A DNA stretch of 36,368 nucleotides from JAENVT01 sp031412355 (GTDB lineage: Bacteria > Actinomycetota > Acidimicrobiia > Acidimicrobiales > Ilumatobacteraceae), in contig JANOCR010000090.1 in NCBI GenBank assembly GCA_031412355.1, positions 1 to 36,368 on the forward strand, given 5' to 3'. The notes under the pieces were generated by a model that made no database searches, had not been told where the DNA came from, and was given only the letters and a program-made list of their open reading frames with translations. This document shows, piece by piece, positions 15,702-23,819 of the stretch. The position numbers were made by a program, and so were the translations under genes. Positions within the stretch are counted from its first letter, which is position 1. Each line of letters begins with the position of its first letter.

Positions 15702-17290
15702 ACCGCGTCCCGCGATGGTTCGTCGCCGCGTTGGCGATCGCGCCAGTTCTGTTCATCACCGGCCTATACGCGTGGCCGGTGACGACGTTGCTGTTGACTA
15801 CGTTGCGCGACACCACCGGTGGTACGTCGCCCTTCGCGAACATCGCTGGGGTCGTCTGGTTTACGGTCTGGCAGGCGACGGTCAGCACGGTGTTGACGCT
15901 GATCGTCGGGATGCTGCCGACCTACGTGTTGGCCCGCTTCAGCTTCCGCGGGCGGCGAGCGATGATGGCCGCCGCCACGGTGCCCTTCGTGCTACCGACC
16001 GTGGTCGTCGGGGCTGCCTTCCTGGCTCTTCTGCCGCAGTCGTGGCACGGGACCGCACGGGCGATGATCGTGGCTCACGTCTTCTTCAACCTGGCAGTTG
16101 TCGTCCGCCTCGTTGGCTCGATGATCGCAGTGATTCCACACGATCTCGTCGGCGCAGCACGCACCTTGGGTGCGTCGCCTGTTCGCGCGGCACGACTGGT
16201 CATCCTGCCGCTGTTGAGGCCGGCGTTGTGGTCGGCCGCAGCCGTTATCTTCCTGTTCAGCTTCACGTCGTTCGGCGTCGCCAAGCTGCTCGGAGGACCG
16301 AGGAATCCAACGGTCGAGGTCGAGATTGCCCGGCGAGCCACCCAGCTCGGCGATGTCGGTGGAGCGGCCGCCCTGTCGGCGTTGCAACTCGTCTTGCTGG
16401 CAGTGGTGATCGTGTGGACAGCGCGCCGCCAACGCAGGGCCGCGGTCGAACTGCACGGCGCCACAGCACCGCGTTCGCCGCGCAACCGTGGCGAACGAAT
16501 CATGGTGGTGTCGGTCGCAGCGTTGATCGGTCTCGTCGTCGGCACGCCGGTCATCGCCCTCGTCAGCCGCTCGTTCAAGGTGGGCACGTCCTGGTCGCTG
16601 TCGGCCTGGACCCAGCTCGGGGGCGGCGAGGTTCGTCCTGGTGCGGGACTCGGCGTCGATCCGCTGGCATCGGTCGGCGCGTCGCTGCGATTCGCCGTCG
16701 TCGCCGCAGTGATCGCCACGGCCATCGGGTTCCTGGCGGCCACAGCCATCAACACGTCGCCCAGGCTCGGCCGGCTTCTCGATGCCGGGTTGATGCTGCC
16801 GCTCGGCACTTCGGCAGTCACCATCGGCCTCGGCATGCTGATCACCTTCGACACTCCGCCGTTCGACTGGCGAGCGCAGTGGTGGCTCGTGCCCCTGGGC
16901 CATGCGCTGGTGGCGGTTCCGTTCGTGGTGCGCGCCATGTTGTCGGTGTTGCGGTCAATTCCCGCCGACCTGCGCGCCGCCGCGGCGACGCTGGGTGCCG
17001 CGCCGATCCGAAGCTGGTGGCAGGTCGACGCCCGCGCTCTGCGGCGACCGCTCCTGGCCGGTGCGGGCTTCTCGGCGGCGATATCGCTCGGCGAGTTCGG
17101 TGCAACAACGATCCTGACGCGATCGGGAAGCGAGACATTGCCCATCGCGATTGGTCGCCTGCTGGGCAGAGCCGGTGACCTGCCGCGAGCGCAGGCCTTC
17201 GCGCTGGCCACTGTTCTGTTGGCGTTGTCGACCGCAATCGTGATGGCCTCGGGTTCCCACGAGCAACTCGGATCGGGCGACCGTGCTTGA
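15698..17290 (+). CDS. thiP: Thiamine ABC transporter permease (fused double permease)
   Basis: A 530-residue membrane protein with about twelve hydrophobic helices in two homologous BPD-type halves, as in ThiP. Each half carries an EAA-like loop that contacts the ATPase: VGAARTLGASPVRAARLVIL in the first half and LRAAAATLGAAPIRSWW in the second. A charged linker (ARRQRRAAVE to RNRGERI) joins them. The only in-frame start consistent with homology is TTG at 15698, overlapping the thiB stop as TTGA; the frame runs much farther upstream through thiB but is not protein-like there. It overlaps thiQ by eight bases. Confidence 0.92.
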   Translation: MNRVPRWFVAALAIAPVLFITGLYAWPVTTLLLTTLRDTTGGTSPFANIAGVVWFTVWQATVSTVLTLIVGMLPTYVLARFSFRGRRAMMAAATVPFVLPTVVVGAAFLALLPQSWHGTARAMIVAHVFFNLAVVVRLVGSMIAVIPHDLVGAARTLGASPVRAARLVILPLLRPALWSAAAVIFLFSFTSFGVAKLLGGPRNPTVEVEIARRATQLGDVGGAAALSALQLVLLAVVIVWTARRQRRAAVELHGATAPRSPRNRGERIMVVSVAALIGLVVGTPVIALVSRSFKVGTSWSLSAWTQLGGGEVRPGAGLGVDPLASVGASLRFAVVAAVIATAIGFLAATAINTSPRLGRLLDAGLMLPLGTSAVTIGLGMLITFDTPPFDWRAQWWLVPLGHALVAVPFVVRAMLSVLRSIPADLRAAAATLGAAPIRSWWQVDARALRRPLLAGAGFSAAISLGEFGATTILTRSGSETLPIAIGRLLGRAGDLPRAQAFALATVLLALSTAIVMASGSHEQLGSGDRA

Positions 17291-17948
17291 AGTCGTCGAC
17301 ATCGACGTGCGATTCGACCGGCATCCGGTTCTCGACGCGCTCTCCTTGCAGGTCAGTGACGGTGAGGTCGTCGCCGTCTTGGGCCCATCGGGCGCCGGCA
17401 AGAGCACACTGTTGCGAGTGATCGCCGGGTTGCTGCGGCCGGACGCCGGAGCGGTCGTGCTCGATGGGGTCGATATCACCGAACGGCCGGCACATCTTCG
17501 CAACGTCGGGATGATGTTCCAGGATGAACAGTTGTTCCCGCACCTCGATGTCGCCGCCAACATCGCCTTCGGGCCACGCATGCATCGCTGGCCGGCCGCA
17601 GCAGTTGCCGAGCGCGTCGATGAGTTGTTGACGATTGTCGGCCTCGACGGATTTGGAAGCCGACGCGTCGATCGGCTCAGCGGAGGCGAGAAGAAGCGCG
17701 TGGCGTTGGCGCGCTCGTTGGCACCGCGCCCCTCCGTGCTGTTGCTCGACGAGCCACTGACCGGCTTGGACCGCGAGCTGCACGACCGGTTGATCGCCGA
17801 GCTTGCCGACGTGTTGCGCGCCACGGCCACCACCGCAATCCTCGTTACGCACGACGGCGACGAGGCCGACGCGCTCGCGACCAGGGTCGTGCAGTGGAGC
17901 GAACTTCAGCCGGTGTGGACGATCAGCACAGCTCGGCGGGACTGGTGA
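17283..17948 (+). CDS. thiQ: Thiamine ABC transporter ATP-binding protein
   Basis: A 221-residue ABC ATPase energising the ThiBP importer. Walker A is GPSGAGKST (34-42), the Q-loop sits in MMFQDEQLFPHL, the signature is LSGGE (132-136), Walker B is VLLLDEP (152-158) and the switch histidine is His190. It starts with GTG at 17283, inside the last codons of thiP. The last 43 bp overlap the 3' end of the convergent universal stress protein gene. Its operon position and the riboswitch support the thiamine role over a generic sulfate or iron importer. Confidence 0.9.
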   Translation: MLEVVDIDVRFDRHPVLDALSLQVSDGEVVAVLGPSGAGKSTLLRVIAGLLRPDAGAVVLDGVDITERPAHLRNVGMMFQDEQLFPHLDVAANIAFGPRMHRWPAAAVAERVDELLTIVGLDGFGSRRVDRLSGGEKKRVALARSLAPRPSVLLLDEPLTGLDRELHDRLIAELADVLRATATTAILVTHDGDEADALATRVVQWSELQPVWTISTARRDW

Positions 17949-18298
17949 GCCAGCCGGCTGGGTACTGAGCCGCTGAGCTTGCGAACCCGGTCCGACACGT
18001 TGGAGTTGCCGACCACGATCAAATCAGCATCGACCTTGTCGGCGACCGAGATCAGAACCGCAGCAGGATCGCCGACCTGGGGATGCTCGATCACGCGTAC
18101 GCCGTGCCGCCTGCTGGCATCGTGGCCGATCTTGGCTGCGGTCCTCGCGGAGGGCGCCTTGCCGGCTCCGCTTCCCGTCGAGACCGCTGCGACGACGTGC
18201 AGCTCGGCGTCAAACGCTGCGGCCAAACGGGCGGCGTGATCGACAGCGATCAGTGAGCGATCGGTTCCATCCGTGCCGACCACGATCCTCGAATACAT
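17906..18298 (-). CDS. Universal stress protein (UspA family)
   Basis: A 130-residue single-domain UspA protein: the N-terminal strand YSRIVVGTDGTDRS, the middle DADLIVVGNSNVS and the C-terminal VPSRLAHQSRRAVLIV are typical. In ATP-binding members the loop reads G-2x-G-9x-G-(S/T); here the second glycine is Asn (GNSN), while SGS is kept, so ATP binding is uncertain. The ATG at 18298 has AAGGAA six bases upstream; a longer frame to 18394 has no similarity. Divergent from the GNAT gene. The 3' end lies antisense to the last 43 bp of thiQ. Confidence 0.85.
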   Translation of the reverse strand: MYSRIVVGTDGTDRSLIAVDHAARLAAAFDAELHVVAAVSTGSGAGKAPSARTAAKIGHDASRRHGVRVIEHPQVGDPAAVLISVADKVDADLIVVGNSNVSDRVRKLSGSVPSRLAHQSRRAVLIVHTG

Positions 18299-18379
18299 CG
18301 AAGGTTCCTTCTTGTTCGTGTCGCCAATTGAGTCCCTGGCGCACGCTGCTGATACACCCTGTCGCGGACACGGATCGGT

Positions 18380-18385
18380 TACGGT
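18380..18385 (+). promoter_or_regulatory. Candidate -10 box for the GNAT gene at 18394
   Basis: TACGGT ends 8 nt before the ATG, placing the start of transcription about 2 nt before the start codon. No ribosome binding site is visible. It lies in the 95-bp divergent region shared with the universal stress protein gene. Confidence 0.38.
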
Positions 18386-18393
18386 CCGCCCCA

Positions 18394-18852
18394 ATGGGTG
18401 ACCCTCTGCGCATCGGCCCCGACTACAGCGTCGTCGAGCTGACGTCGAAGCAAACGCATCCTCTGCGACTCGCCGTGCTCCGCTCCGACACCCCCAGCCG
18501 GACCGTGGCGTTTGTCGAGGACGACTGGGCCGGCACGGTGCACCTCGGCGTGCGCGACGCCGACGAAATCGTCGCCATCTCCACGTGGATTCCCCGCCCG
18601 CACCACGACGAGCCGGCAGTGCAACTACGCGGAATGGCCACGGCCGCGCACCTGCAAGGCCAAGGCGTGGGAGCGATCCTGCTCGAAGCCGGCTGCCAGC
18701 GGGCGACGAACGTCACTTCGCTCGTCTGGGCCCGCGCTCGCGACACTGCGCTGAACTTCTACGTGCGCCACGGCTTCACCATCGAAGGCGAGGGCTTCAT
18801 CGACGAGCACACCGGCAAGCCCCACCACCTCATCATCCGCCGCCTGCCCTAG
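18394..18852 (+). CDS. GNAT-family N-acetyltransferase
   Basis: A 152-residue GNAT acyltransferase. The acetyl-CoA pyrophosphate loop is QGQGVGAIL within LRGMATAAHLQGQGVG (motif A), followed by the motif B segment ALNFYVRHGFTIEGEGF with the Tyr and GF pattern of the family. Substrate unknown; small single-domain members modify amino groups of metabolites or proteins. The ATG at 18394 gives a normal-length protein; upstream codons in the same frame overlap the divergent stress-protein start and lack similarity. Confidence 0.82.
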   Translation: MGDPLRIGPDYSVVELTSKQTHPLRLAVLRSDTPSRTVAFVEDDWAGTVHLGVRDADEIVAISTWIPRPHHDEPAVQLRGMATAAHLQGQGVGAILLEAGCQRATNVTSLVWARARDTALNFYVRHGFTIEGEGFIDEHTGKPHHLIIRRLP

Positions 18853-18854
18853 CC

Positions 18855-18951
18855 GTACGGGCGCGAGAAATGCCATCCCAGGCGTGATGCCGCGCCCACA
18901 CATCTGTACGGGCGCGGCAAATGCCATCCCAGGCGTGATATCGCGCCCGTA
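18855..18951. repeat. Two copies of a dispersed palindromic repeat
   Basis: Copies at 18855-18897 and 18906-18948 share GTACGGGCGCG at the left, the core AAATGCCATCCCAGGCGTGAT and CGCGCCC at the right, with a 51-bp period. In the second copy the arms are perfectly complementary over ten bases (TACGGGCGCG at 18907-18916 with 18942-18951), leaving a 25-nt loop. The loop core GCCATCNCAGGCGTG recurs in two copies at 35985-36089 in the same orientation, and the right half recurs in inverted form at 3422-3469. The copies sit just after the GNAT stop. No T-run follows, so a plain terminator is unlikely. Confidence 0.85.
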
Positions 18952-19004
18952 GGGACCGGGTGGCGTTTCCGCAGTGGCGGCGTGGCTGTGCATCTGTGGG
19001 GGGC

Positions 19005-19280
19005 ATGAGTACCTCTCCGCAAGTCGAACAGCTGCGCACCAGGGCCAGGCAACTGCGCTTCTTGTCGGGCTTGATCGGCAATTGTCGGGCCCTCACCGTG
19101 TACACCCTGGCCGGGCCCGACACGTGGGTTGGCCCCACACCACGATCATGCAGTGATGCGCTGTTGGCGGTACGCAGGCAGTTGCAAGCGAACCAGCAGT
19201 CGCTGGTCGATCTTGCGCGTGGGCTCGACCGCCGAGCCGATCAACTGGAACAACAGCTGCCGATCGTCAAGGCCTCGTAG
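19005..19280 (+). CDS. WXG100-like small helical protein
   Basis: A 91-residue, almost entirely helical protein with a WVG motif at residues 41-43, in the middle, between two amphipathic helices (about 5-32 and 48-84). Size, helix-turn-helix layout and a central W-x-G match the WXG100/ESAT-6 superfamily exported by type VII secretion. There is no signal peptide. The C-terminal YxxxD/E secretion signal of many partners is not seen. No EccC-type ATPase or other ESX component is in the window. The ATG at 19005 begins MSTSPQVEQL. The stop TAG overlaps the GTG of the next gene by one base (TAGTG). Similarity is by pattern, so a cytosolic helical hairpin protein is the alternative. Confidence 0.6.
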   Translation: MSTSPQVEQLRTRARQLRFLSGLIGNCRALTVYTLAGPDTWVGPTPRSCSDALLAVRRQLQANQQSLVDLARGLDRRADQLEQQLPIVKAS

Positions 19281-20203
19281 TGGGGCTGATGGCATACGAC
19301 CACCGCCGCGTCGACGCACTGCGCCTCGGCCTTGCGGCGGCCGCCGAGGAGCTTCGTGGCATTCGCACCCACGATCCCGCTGCCATCGACGTCATGCGGA
19401 TGCTGGCGAGCGCCCATCGAACTCTGGCCGAAGAGTGGCTGCCGCGCGTCCAGAGCATCCTCGATTCGACGGCGATGACATTGTGCGTGCGGTCGGCGGT
19501 CGGCGTCGCCGACGTGGATCAACGACCAGCCTTCATCGAGATTCGCGATCCCGGTTGGGTGACGCCGGCCGACCAACATCCGATCCTCGGCCCTCAGGTT
19601 CCCGGCAGTCTGACCTTCGACGAGGTGGCAGCCCAGATTCGGACAGGGGTGCTGATCCCGATGGCAGCCCCGGTGGACGCCAACGGCCGCGCCGGAGCCC
19701 ACTACACCTCACTGTCGTTCGAGTCCGGGGGTCAGAAGATTGTCGGAGAACAGGACTTGACCTCGAACCTGCTGAAGGTCATCGACTTCTTCTCCGATGG
19801 ACTGCCGGTCGGCTGGCGCGAGCACCAGACGTTGACGATCTACTACCTGTCGAACGCGCGCGTGATCTCGCGCGCGCACGTGCTGAACGCATACGACCGC
19901 GACGATGGTCCCGAGACGGTGCCGGGTCAGACCAAGGCAGCGTTCGTCTCGGGTTACATGGCTGTGGTCAACGAGGCCAGCACGGCAGAGGTCAGCTTCG
20001 CGATCGGGCCCGACATCCAGGACCCGACTCAGGGCTTCGCGATCTCACAGTCGTTGTCGTCGTACTCGGGCAGGTTCTATCCCGATTCGCCACCCGACTT
20101 TCAGCCCGTCGTCGTCGAGAGGCCCAACGTGGGCGCACCGACGTGGACCTTCACGAGATCGAATGGGTCGTTGGTCGAAGGCTGGGGCACCTGGGGATCG
20201 TGA
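19280..20203 (+). CDS. Uncharacterised protein, helical N-terminus plus beta-rich C-terminal domain
   Basis: A 307-residue protein (GTG at 19280, or ATG at 19289, three codons later). Residues 5-67 are predicted helical, compatible with a WXG/LXG-type targeting region; the rest (about 80-307) alternates short strands and turns, rich in Gly, Ser and aromatic residues, and ends SLVEGWGTWGS. No signal peptide, membrane segment or catalytic motif is recognised. It is coupled by a one-base overlap to the WXG100-like gene, suggesting the small protein is its partner. A toxin or effector-like role is only speculation. Confidence 0.7.
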   Translation: MGLMAYDHRRVDALRLGLAAAAEELRGIRTHDPAAIDVMRMLASAHRTLAEEWLPRVQSILDSTAMTLCVRSAVGVADVDQRPAFIEIRDPGWVTPADQHPILGPQVPGSLTFDEVAAQIRTGVLIPMAAPVDANGRAGAHYTSLSFESGGQKIVGEQDLTSNLLKVIDFFSDGLPVGWREHQTLTIYYLSNARVISRAHVLNAYDRDDGPETVPGQTKAAFVSGYMAVVNEASTAEVSFAIGPDIQDPTQGFAISQSLSSYSGRFYPDSPPDFQPVVVERPNVGAPTWTFTRSNGSLVEGWGTWGS

Positions 20204-20235
20204 CGCGCCACCATGCGTGCTTTGGCGCGGAGGGG

Positions 20236-20241
20236 TAACGT
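20236..20241 (+). promoter_or_regulatory. Candidate -10 box for the gene at 20252
   Basis: TAACGT ends 10 nt before the ATG at 20252, predicting a leader of about 4 nt. GGAGGGG at 20229-20235 is too far (16 nt) from the ATG for an ordinary ribosome binding site. Confidence 0.33.
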
Positions 20242-20251
20242 CGGGCGCGCT

Positions 20252-20812
20252 ATGACGACGAAGTGGACTGCCAAGGCGAAAGAGATCGCCGCATCCCTGA
20301 AAGCGCAGCACGCTGCAGGTCTCGCCGGCGACGATTCGCCGGCCGAACCGGTGTGGCCGACGCCAAAGCAGCAGCTCGACGCGGTGAAGCACTTGTTCCG
20401 ATCCAAGTCGGTCGGGTCGACGACACCAGTCAATGACGTGCAGGTCGACAACAGGTCTCTCGACCGCGACGCCGAGCAGGTCGCCGAGCAGTTGCGCGGG
20501 GTCAACTGGGTCGAGGTGCGGGCCACGACTGCCGAACGCACCAGCGAGATGGCTCGCACGATGAAGTCGCTTGCGGACCATGTCGACTGGGCCAAGGTGC
20601 AGCCATTGGCGGCGCAGGTGTCGAGCGCCCTGATCGCAGCTGTCGCCGCCGGCCGGATACCGGTCGGCGGTCCGCTCGGCCCGATCGTGGTCAGGGCCAT
20701 CACGGATCAGAACAATCTCGGCAAGCGCGTCGCCGAGAGCATCCAGCGAAACCCTGCCGGCGTTCCCAACGACATGCGACAGGTCATCGAGGCAACCGCC
20801 ACCGAGACGTAG
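20252..20812 (+). CDS. Uncharacterised helical cytosolic protein
   Basis: A 186-residue protein without signal peptide or clear membrane segments, largely helical and charged. A short Ala/Gly-rich stretch (SSALIAAVAAGRIPVGGPLG) is the most hydrophobic part. No known family is recognised. It follows the 307-residue protein by 48 bp and may belong to the same cluster, though it may also have its own promoter. ATG at 20252 was chosen over an upstream ATG at 20213, which lies only ten bases after the previous stop and adds an arginine-rich segment. Its 3' end overlaps the convergent copper-protein gene by 29 bp. Confidence 0.65.
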   Translation: MTTKWTAKAKEIAASLKAQHAAGLAGDDSPAEPVWPTPKQQLDAVKHLFRSKSVGSTTPVNDVQVDNRSLDRDAEQVAEQLRGVNWVEVRATTAERTSEMARTMKSLADHVDWAKVQPLAAQVSSALIAAVAAGRIPVGGPLGPIVVRAITDQNNLGKRVAESIQRNPAGVPNDMRQVIEATATET

Positions 20813-22091
20813 TCCTAGTCGGGGATCGAGACAGTCGCGTGCTCGCGGCCGGCTGCTCGGCCTGCACCGTGGCCGACACGACTGGTTCGAGGCTGCCGCC
20901 TGGAGGCGTAACCACCAGATGGATCTCGTTCTGCCCGACGCGGCCCGGAGTAACGGTGAAATCGGCGATCACGCCGTCGGCCGCGAGCGTGGTGGTAAAC
21001 ACCTTCGAGGCCGCGACAGCTTGCGGGGGAAGCGTGATCAACGAGGCCGCAAGACCGACGACAGCGACACCGATCATGGCCTCGACGAGCACGTTTCGTC
21101 GCAACGCTGAAGGGCCGTCGTTGCGCAGCAGCCATTGCGAGACGCCACCGATCGCCACCAGCACGGTGACGACCGCAACCTTGATCAACAACGTTCGCCC
21201 CCACGACGTGCTCGTCACGTCGTCGAGATCTCCGGCGAGTTTCAGGGTCTGCGCCACGCCGGTTGCGACGATCACGGGAACAGCAACCAACGCGGTCACG
21301 CTGAATCGCCGAACGATGCGTTCGGTGTCTGGATCGATCAACCACGTACTCGTGCCGAACGCAAGCATCACCAGTCCACCGATCCACAGCGAGATCGCTG
21401 TCAGGTGCATTGCGTCGACGCCGATCCACAATGCTGCCGGGTGCTGAGCATTGGCATGACCGATGCTCGAGTAGGTCAACACCAATGCGGTGCTGGTGGC
21501 CAACGCCGCTCCTCGCCATACGTCGACCGTCCGCCGGGCGAACGACAGCAGCAGTCCGCCGAGGGCTAGCACCAACACCAGGCGCACGAGCAGAACGGAC
21601 GCGGTGTGCGTGCCGATGACCTTGCCCCACACCCCGGGTTTGAATGCGTCCGATGGCGAGCCTGCGACAACTTTGGCACCGTACAGACCGAACGACGCCA
21701 GCGAACCCACCAACAGGAACAACCACGCCATCCACAGCAACATGCGATTGGAAGCGTCGTCGGTTGATTGGATCGCCAACACACCACCACCGACCACCAC
21801 GATCAAGCCGATCAGGGCCAGGAGGCGAGCCGCCGTGTCGAGGCGCCCGACGGTCGACGTGGCCGCTGCGTTGCCGCCGACCACATGCCCGTCGTTGGCG
21901 GGGATTGTCCACACCACTACGTAGACGCCATCGTCGATTGGTGGAACAGAGGCCTGCACCACGGTGTCGTCGGTGATGCTCGTGGGTCCGCCGTTCGGGA
22001 ACTCGAGGCCGGCGTGCGCCGACGCCTGCTGCGCAGGCGAGAGCACGGCAATGGCCAAGCCCACAGCTGCTGCAAGCCGTCTCCCGCGCAT
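20784..22091 (-). CDS. CopC-CopD fusion, copper resistance/transport protein (shortened)
   Basis: A 435-residue protein: signal peptide ending ASA-25, then a mature start at His26 (HAGLEFPNGG), a CopC-like piece with ANDGHVVGG (Asp67, His69), and from about residue 86 a CopD domain with about eight hydrophobic helices. Known CopC domains bind Cu(II) through the N-terminal His and a DxH pair, both present here. The CopC part is only about 48 residues, roughly half of normal: the central strands are missing. The C-terminus also breaks off into an arginine- and serine-rich tail (STRLSRSPTRTTSRW) where related proteins continue with a beta domain. It may be degenerate or frameshifted. The ATG overlaps the upstream stop by one base (TGATG). 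Confidence 0.8.
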   Translation of the reverse strand: MRGRRLAAAVGLAIAVLSPAQQASAHAGLEFPNGGPTSITDDTVVQASVPPIDDGVYVVVWTIPANDGHVVGGNAAATSTVGRLDTAARLLALIGLIVVVGGGVLAIQSTDDASNRMLLWMAWLFLLVGSLASFGLYGAKVVAGSPSDAFKPGVWGKVIGTHTASVLLVRLVLVLALGGLLLSFARRTVDVWRGAALATSTALVLTYSSIGHANAQHPAALWIGVDAMHLTAISLWIGGLVMLAFGTSTWLIDPDTERIVRRFSVTALVAVPVIVATGVAQTLKLAGDLDDVTSTSWGRTLLIKVAVVTVLVAIGGVSQWLLRNDGPSALRRNVLVEAMIGVAVVGLAASLITLPPQAVAASKVFTTTLAADGVIADFTVTPGRVGQNEIHLVVTPPGGSLEPVVSATVQAEQPAASTRLSRSPTRTTSRWRLPR

Positions 22092-22750
22092 CAACCGATG
22101 ATGCCCGCTGCGCCGAGGCCGTCGATCTCGGCCCGGCCGAGCAGCCAGGCAACGCGATGGTGAGGCGTGACCTTCATCGCCTCGGCAGGCAGATTGGTCA
22201 GACCCATCGGCTTTCGGCTGCTCCACAACATCGTCAGCCTCGCAAGGTCGAGCCGCACGTACTCCGGGTCCCAATCAAGCCACGAATAGCCGATGCCGAG
22301 ATCCGCGTGGTGCACCGCCACCTCGCGCCACCTGGTGAAGACGAGATCGCTCATCACCACCTCGCCCGAAATCGTCACACCGCGACGCATCCATGCCTCG
22401 GCGGGCGTCGCCGCCCACGTCGCTTCGAGCTGTGTGCTCGTTGCGATGACATCAGCAAGGAGATCTGCAGCGCTGCGAGCCGCACCCGCCTCGATGTCGT
22501 TCGTCCGTTGGTCAATCCCGCCTGGATACATCCGCCCGACTTCGTCGCGTCGCGCCGCTTCGAGCATGCGGATGTGCCCCTCTGCGTTGCGGGCGATGTG
22601 GGTCACGGCGTGGCCGACGGTCCAGCCCGGCAACAACGAGGGCCGAGTGACCTGGTCGTCGTTCAGATGTTGCAGCGCAGCGATGACGTTGGCGTGGGCC
22701 TTGGCCGCGCCGGCACAGTCGCGGTCGCGGTCGCGGTCGAGATCGTCCAT
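22091..22750 (-). CDS. Maleylpyruvate isomerase-family (DinB-like, mycothiol-dependent) protein
   Basis: A 219-residue protein of the MDMPI N-terminal/DinB fold. The block LLPGWTVGHAVTHIARNAEG (His51) and RWREVAVHHADLG (Glu143, His147) supply the three zinc ligands known for mycothiol-dependent maleylpyruvate isomerase. Mycothiol enzymes are specific to actinobacteria. The reaction here is not certain, because many family members act as thiol S-transferases of unknown substrate. The ATG at 22750 was chosen: TACGGT lies at -10 distance and the next in-frame upstream start would reach into the divergent gnd gene. The N-terminus has a DRDRDRD run from a short GGTCGC repeat. Confidence 0.78.
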   Translation of the reverse strand: MDDLDRDRDRDCAGAAKAHANVIAALQHLNDDQVTRPSLLPGWTVGHAVTHIARNAEGHIRMLEAARRDEVGRMYPGGIDQRTNDIEAGAARSAADLLADVIATSTQLEATWAATPAEAWMRRGVTISGEVVMSDLVFTRWREVAVHHADLGIGYSWLDWDPEYVRLDLARLTMLWSSRKPMGLTNLPAEAMKVTPHHRVAWLLGRAEIDGLGAAGIIG

Positions 22751-22759
22751 CGGGTTCTC

Positions 22760-22765
22760 ACCGTA
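22760..22765 (-). promoter_or_regulatory. Candidate -10 box for the MDMPI-family gene
   Basis: Read on the minus strand, TACGGT ends 9 nt before the ATG at 22750, predicting a leader of about 3 nt. It lies in the 46-bp region shared with the divergent gnd gene. Confidence 0.38.
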
Positions 22766-22796
22766 TACCGCCTCCGAACGTGGCAACCTTGCGGAC

Positions 22797-23819
22797 ATGC
22801 AAATCGCGATGGTTGGACTCGGGCGCATGGGCGCCAACATGGTGCGACGATTGCAGCGCGCCGGCCACGAATGTGTGGCCTACGACCTGAACGAAGCTGC
22901 GGTGCAGGCCGCCGAGGCCGACGGCGCCCACGGCGCCCTAACCGCTCAGCAGGTCGTCGACGCGCTCACGCCTCCACGACACATCTGGCTGATGGTCCCC
23001 GCGGCGTACGTGGGTGGGTCGATCGACACATTCACGCCGCTGCTGTCGCCGGGCGACACACTGATCGACGGTGGCAACTCGTGGTACCGCGACGACATCG
23101 ACCGTGCTGGGCTCCTCCAACAGCGGGGCATCAACTACCTCGACGTCGGCACCAGCGGTGGTGTGTTCGGGCTGGAGCGCGGCTACTGCCTGATGGTGGG
23201 CGGTCCCGGCGACGCCGTGGCCAAGATGTCACCGATCTTCGACGACCTCGCGCCGGGACCGGGCATCATCGAACGCACGCCCGGGTACACCGGTGATCCC
23301 GCTCCCGCCGAGAAGGGTTGGCTGCACTGCGGCCCGAGTGGTGCCGGCCACTTCGTCAAGATGGTGCACAACGGCATCGAGTACGGCTTGATGGCCGCTT
23401 ATGCCGAGGGGCTGAACATCTTGTCGGAAGCCAACATCGGTGCCACCGATCGGCCGAAAGACGCCGAAACTGCGCCGCTGACACATCCTGAGTACTACCA
23501 GTACGACTTCGATCTCGGGGCCATCAGCGAACTGTGGAGGCGCGGCAGCGTGGTGTCGAGCTGGTTGCTCGACCTAATGGCCGCTGCCCTCGCAGCCGAT
23601 CCGACGTTGCAGGGTTTCGAGGGACGCGTCAGCGACAGCGGAGAAGGTCGTTGGACCGTGCACGCTGCCATCGACGAAGGTGTGCCTGCGCCGGTGCTCA
23701 GCGCCGCGCTGTACGGACGATTCGACTCTCGCGGCAGATCCGGCACGGCCAACAAGATTCTGTCGGCGTTGCGTGCACAGTTCGGTGGTCATGTGGAAGG
23801 GACAGGGCACTCCAAATGA
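22797..23819 (+). CDS. gnd: 6-phosphogluconate dehydrogenase (decarboxylating)
   Basis: A 340-residue, short-form (GntZ/YqeC-like) 6-phosphogluconate dehydrogenase producing ribulose 5-phosphate, CO2 and NAD(P)H. The dinucleotide motif is MVGLGRMGANM at the N-terminus; the substrate blocks are DGGNSWYRDD, GTSGGVFGLERGY and GHFVKMVHNGIEYG with the catalytic lysine. The short form usually prefers NAD, which here is an inference from length. Start ATG at 22797; the frame upstream is not homologous. zwf follows with an ATGA overlap, so the two oxidative pentose-phosphate enzymes are co-translated. No lactonase gene is adjacent. Confidence 0.93.
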   Translation: MQIAMVGLGRMGANMVRRLQRAGHECVAYDLNEAAVQAAEADGAHGALTAQQVVDALTPPRHIWLMVPAAYVGGSIDTFTPLLSPGDTLIDGGNSWYRDDIDRAGLLQQRGINYLDVGTSGGVFGLERGYCLMVGGPGDAVAKMSPIFDDLAPGPGIIERTPGYTGDPAPAEKGWLHCGPSGAGHFVKMVHNGIEYGLMAAYAEGLNILSEANIGATDRPKDAETAPLTHPEYYQYDFDLGAISELWRRGSVVSSWLLDLMAAALAADPTLQGFEGRVSDSGEGRWTVHAAIDEGVPAPVLSAALYGRFDSRGRSGTANKILSALRAQFGGHVEGTGHSK

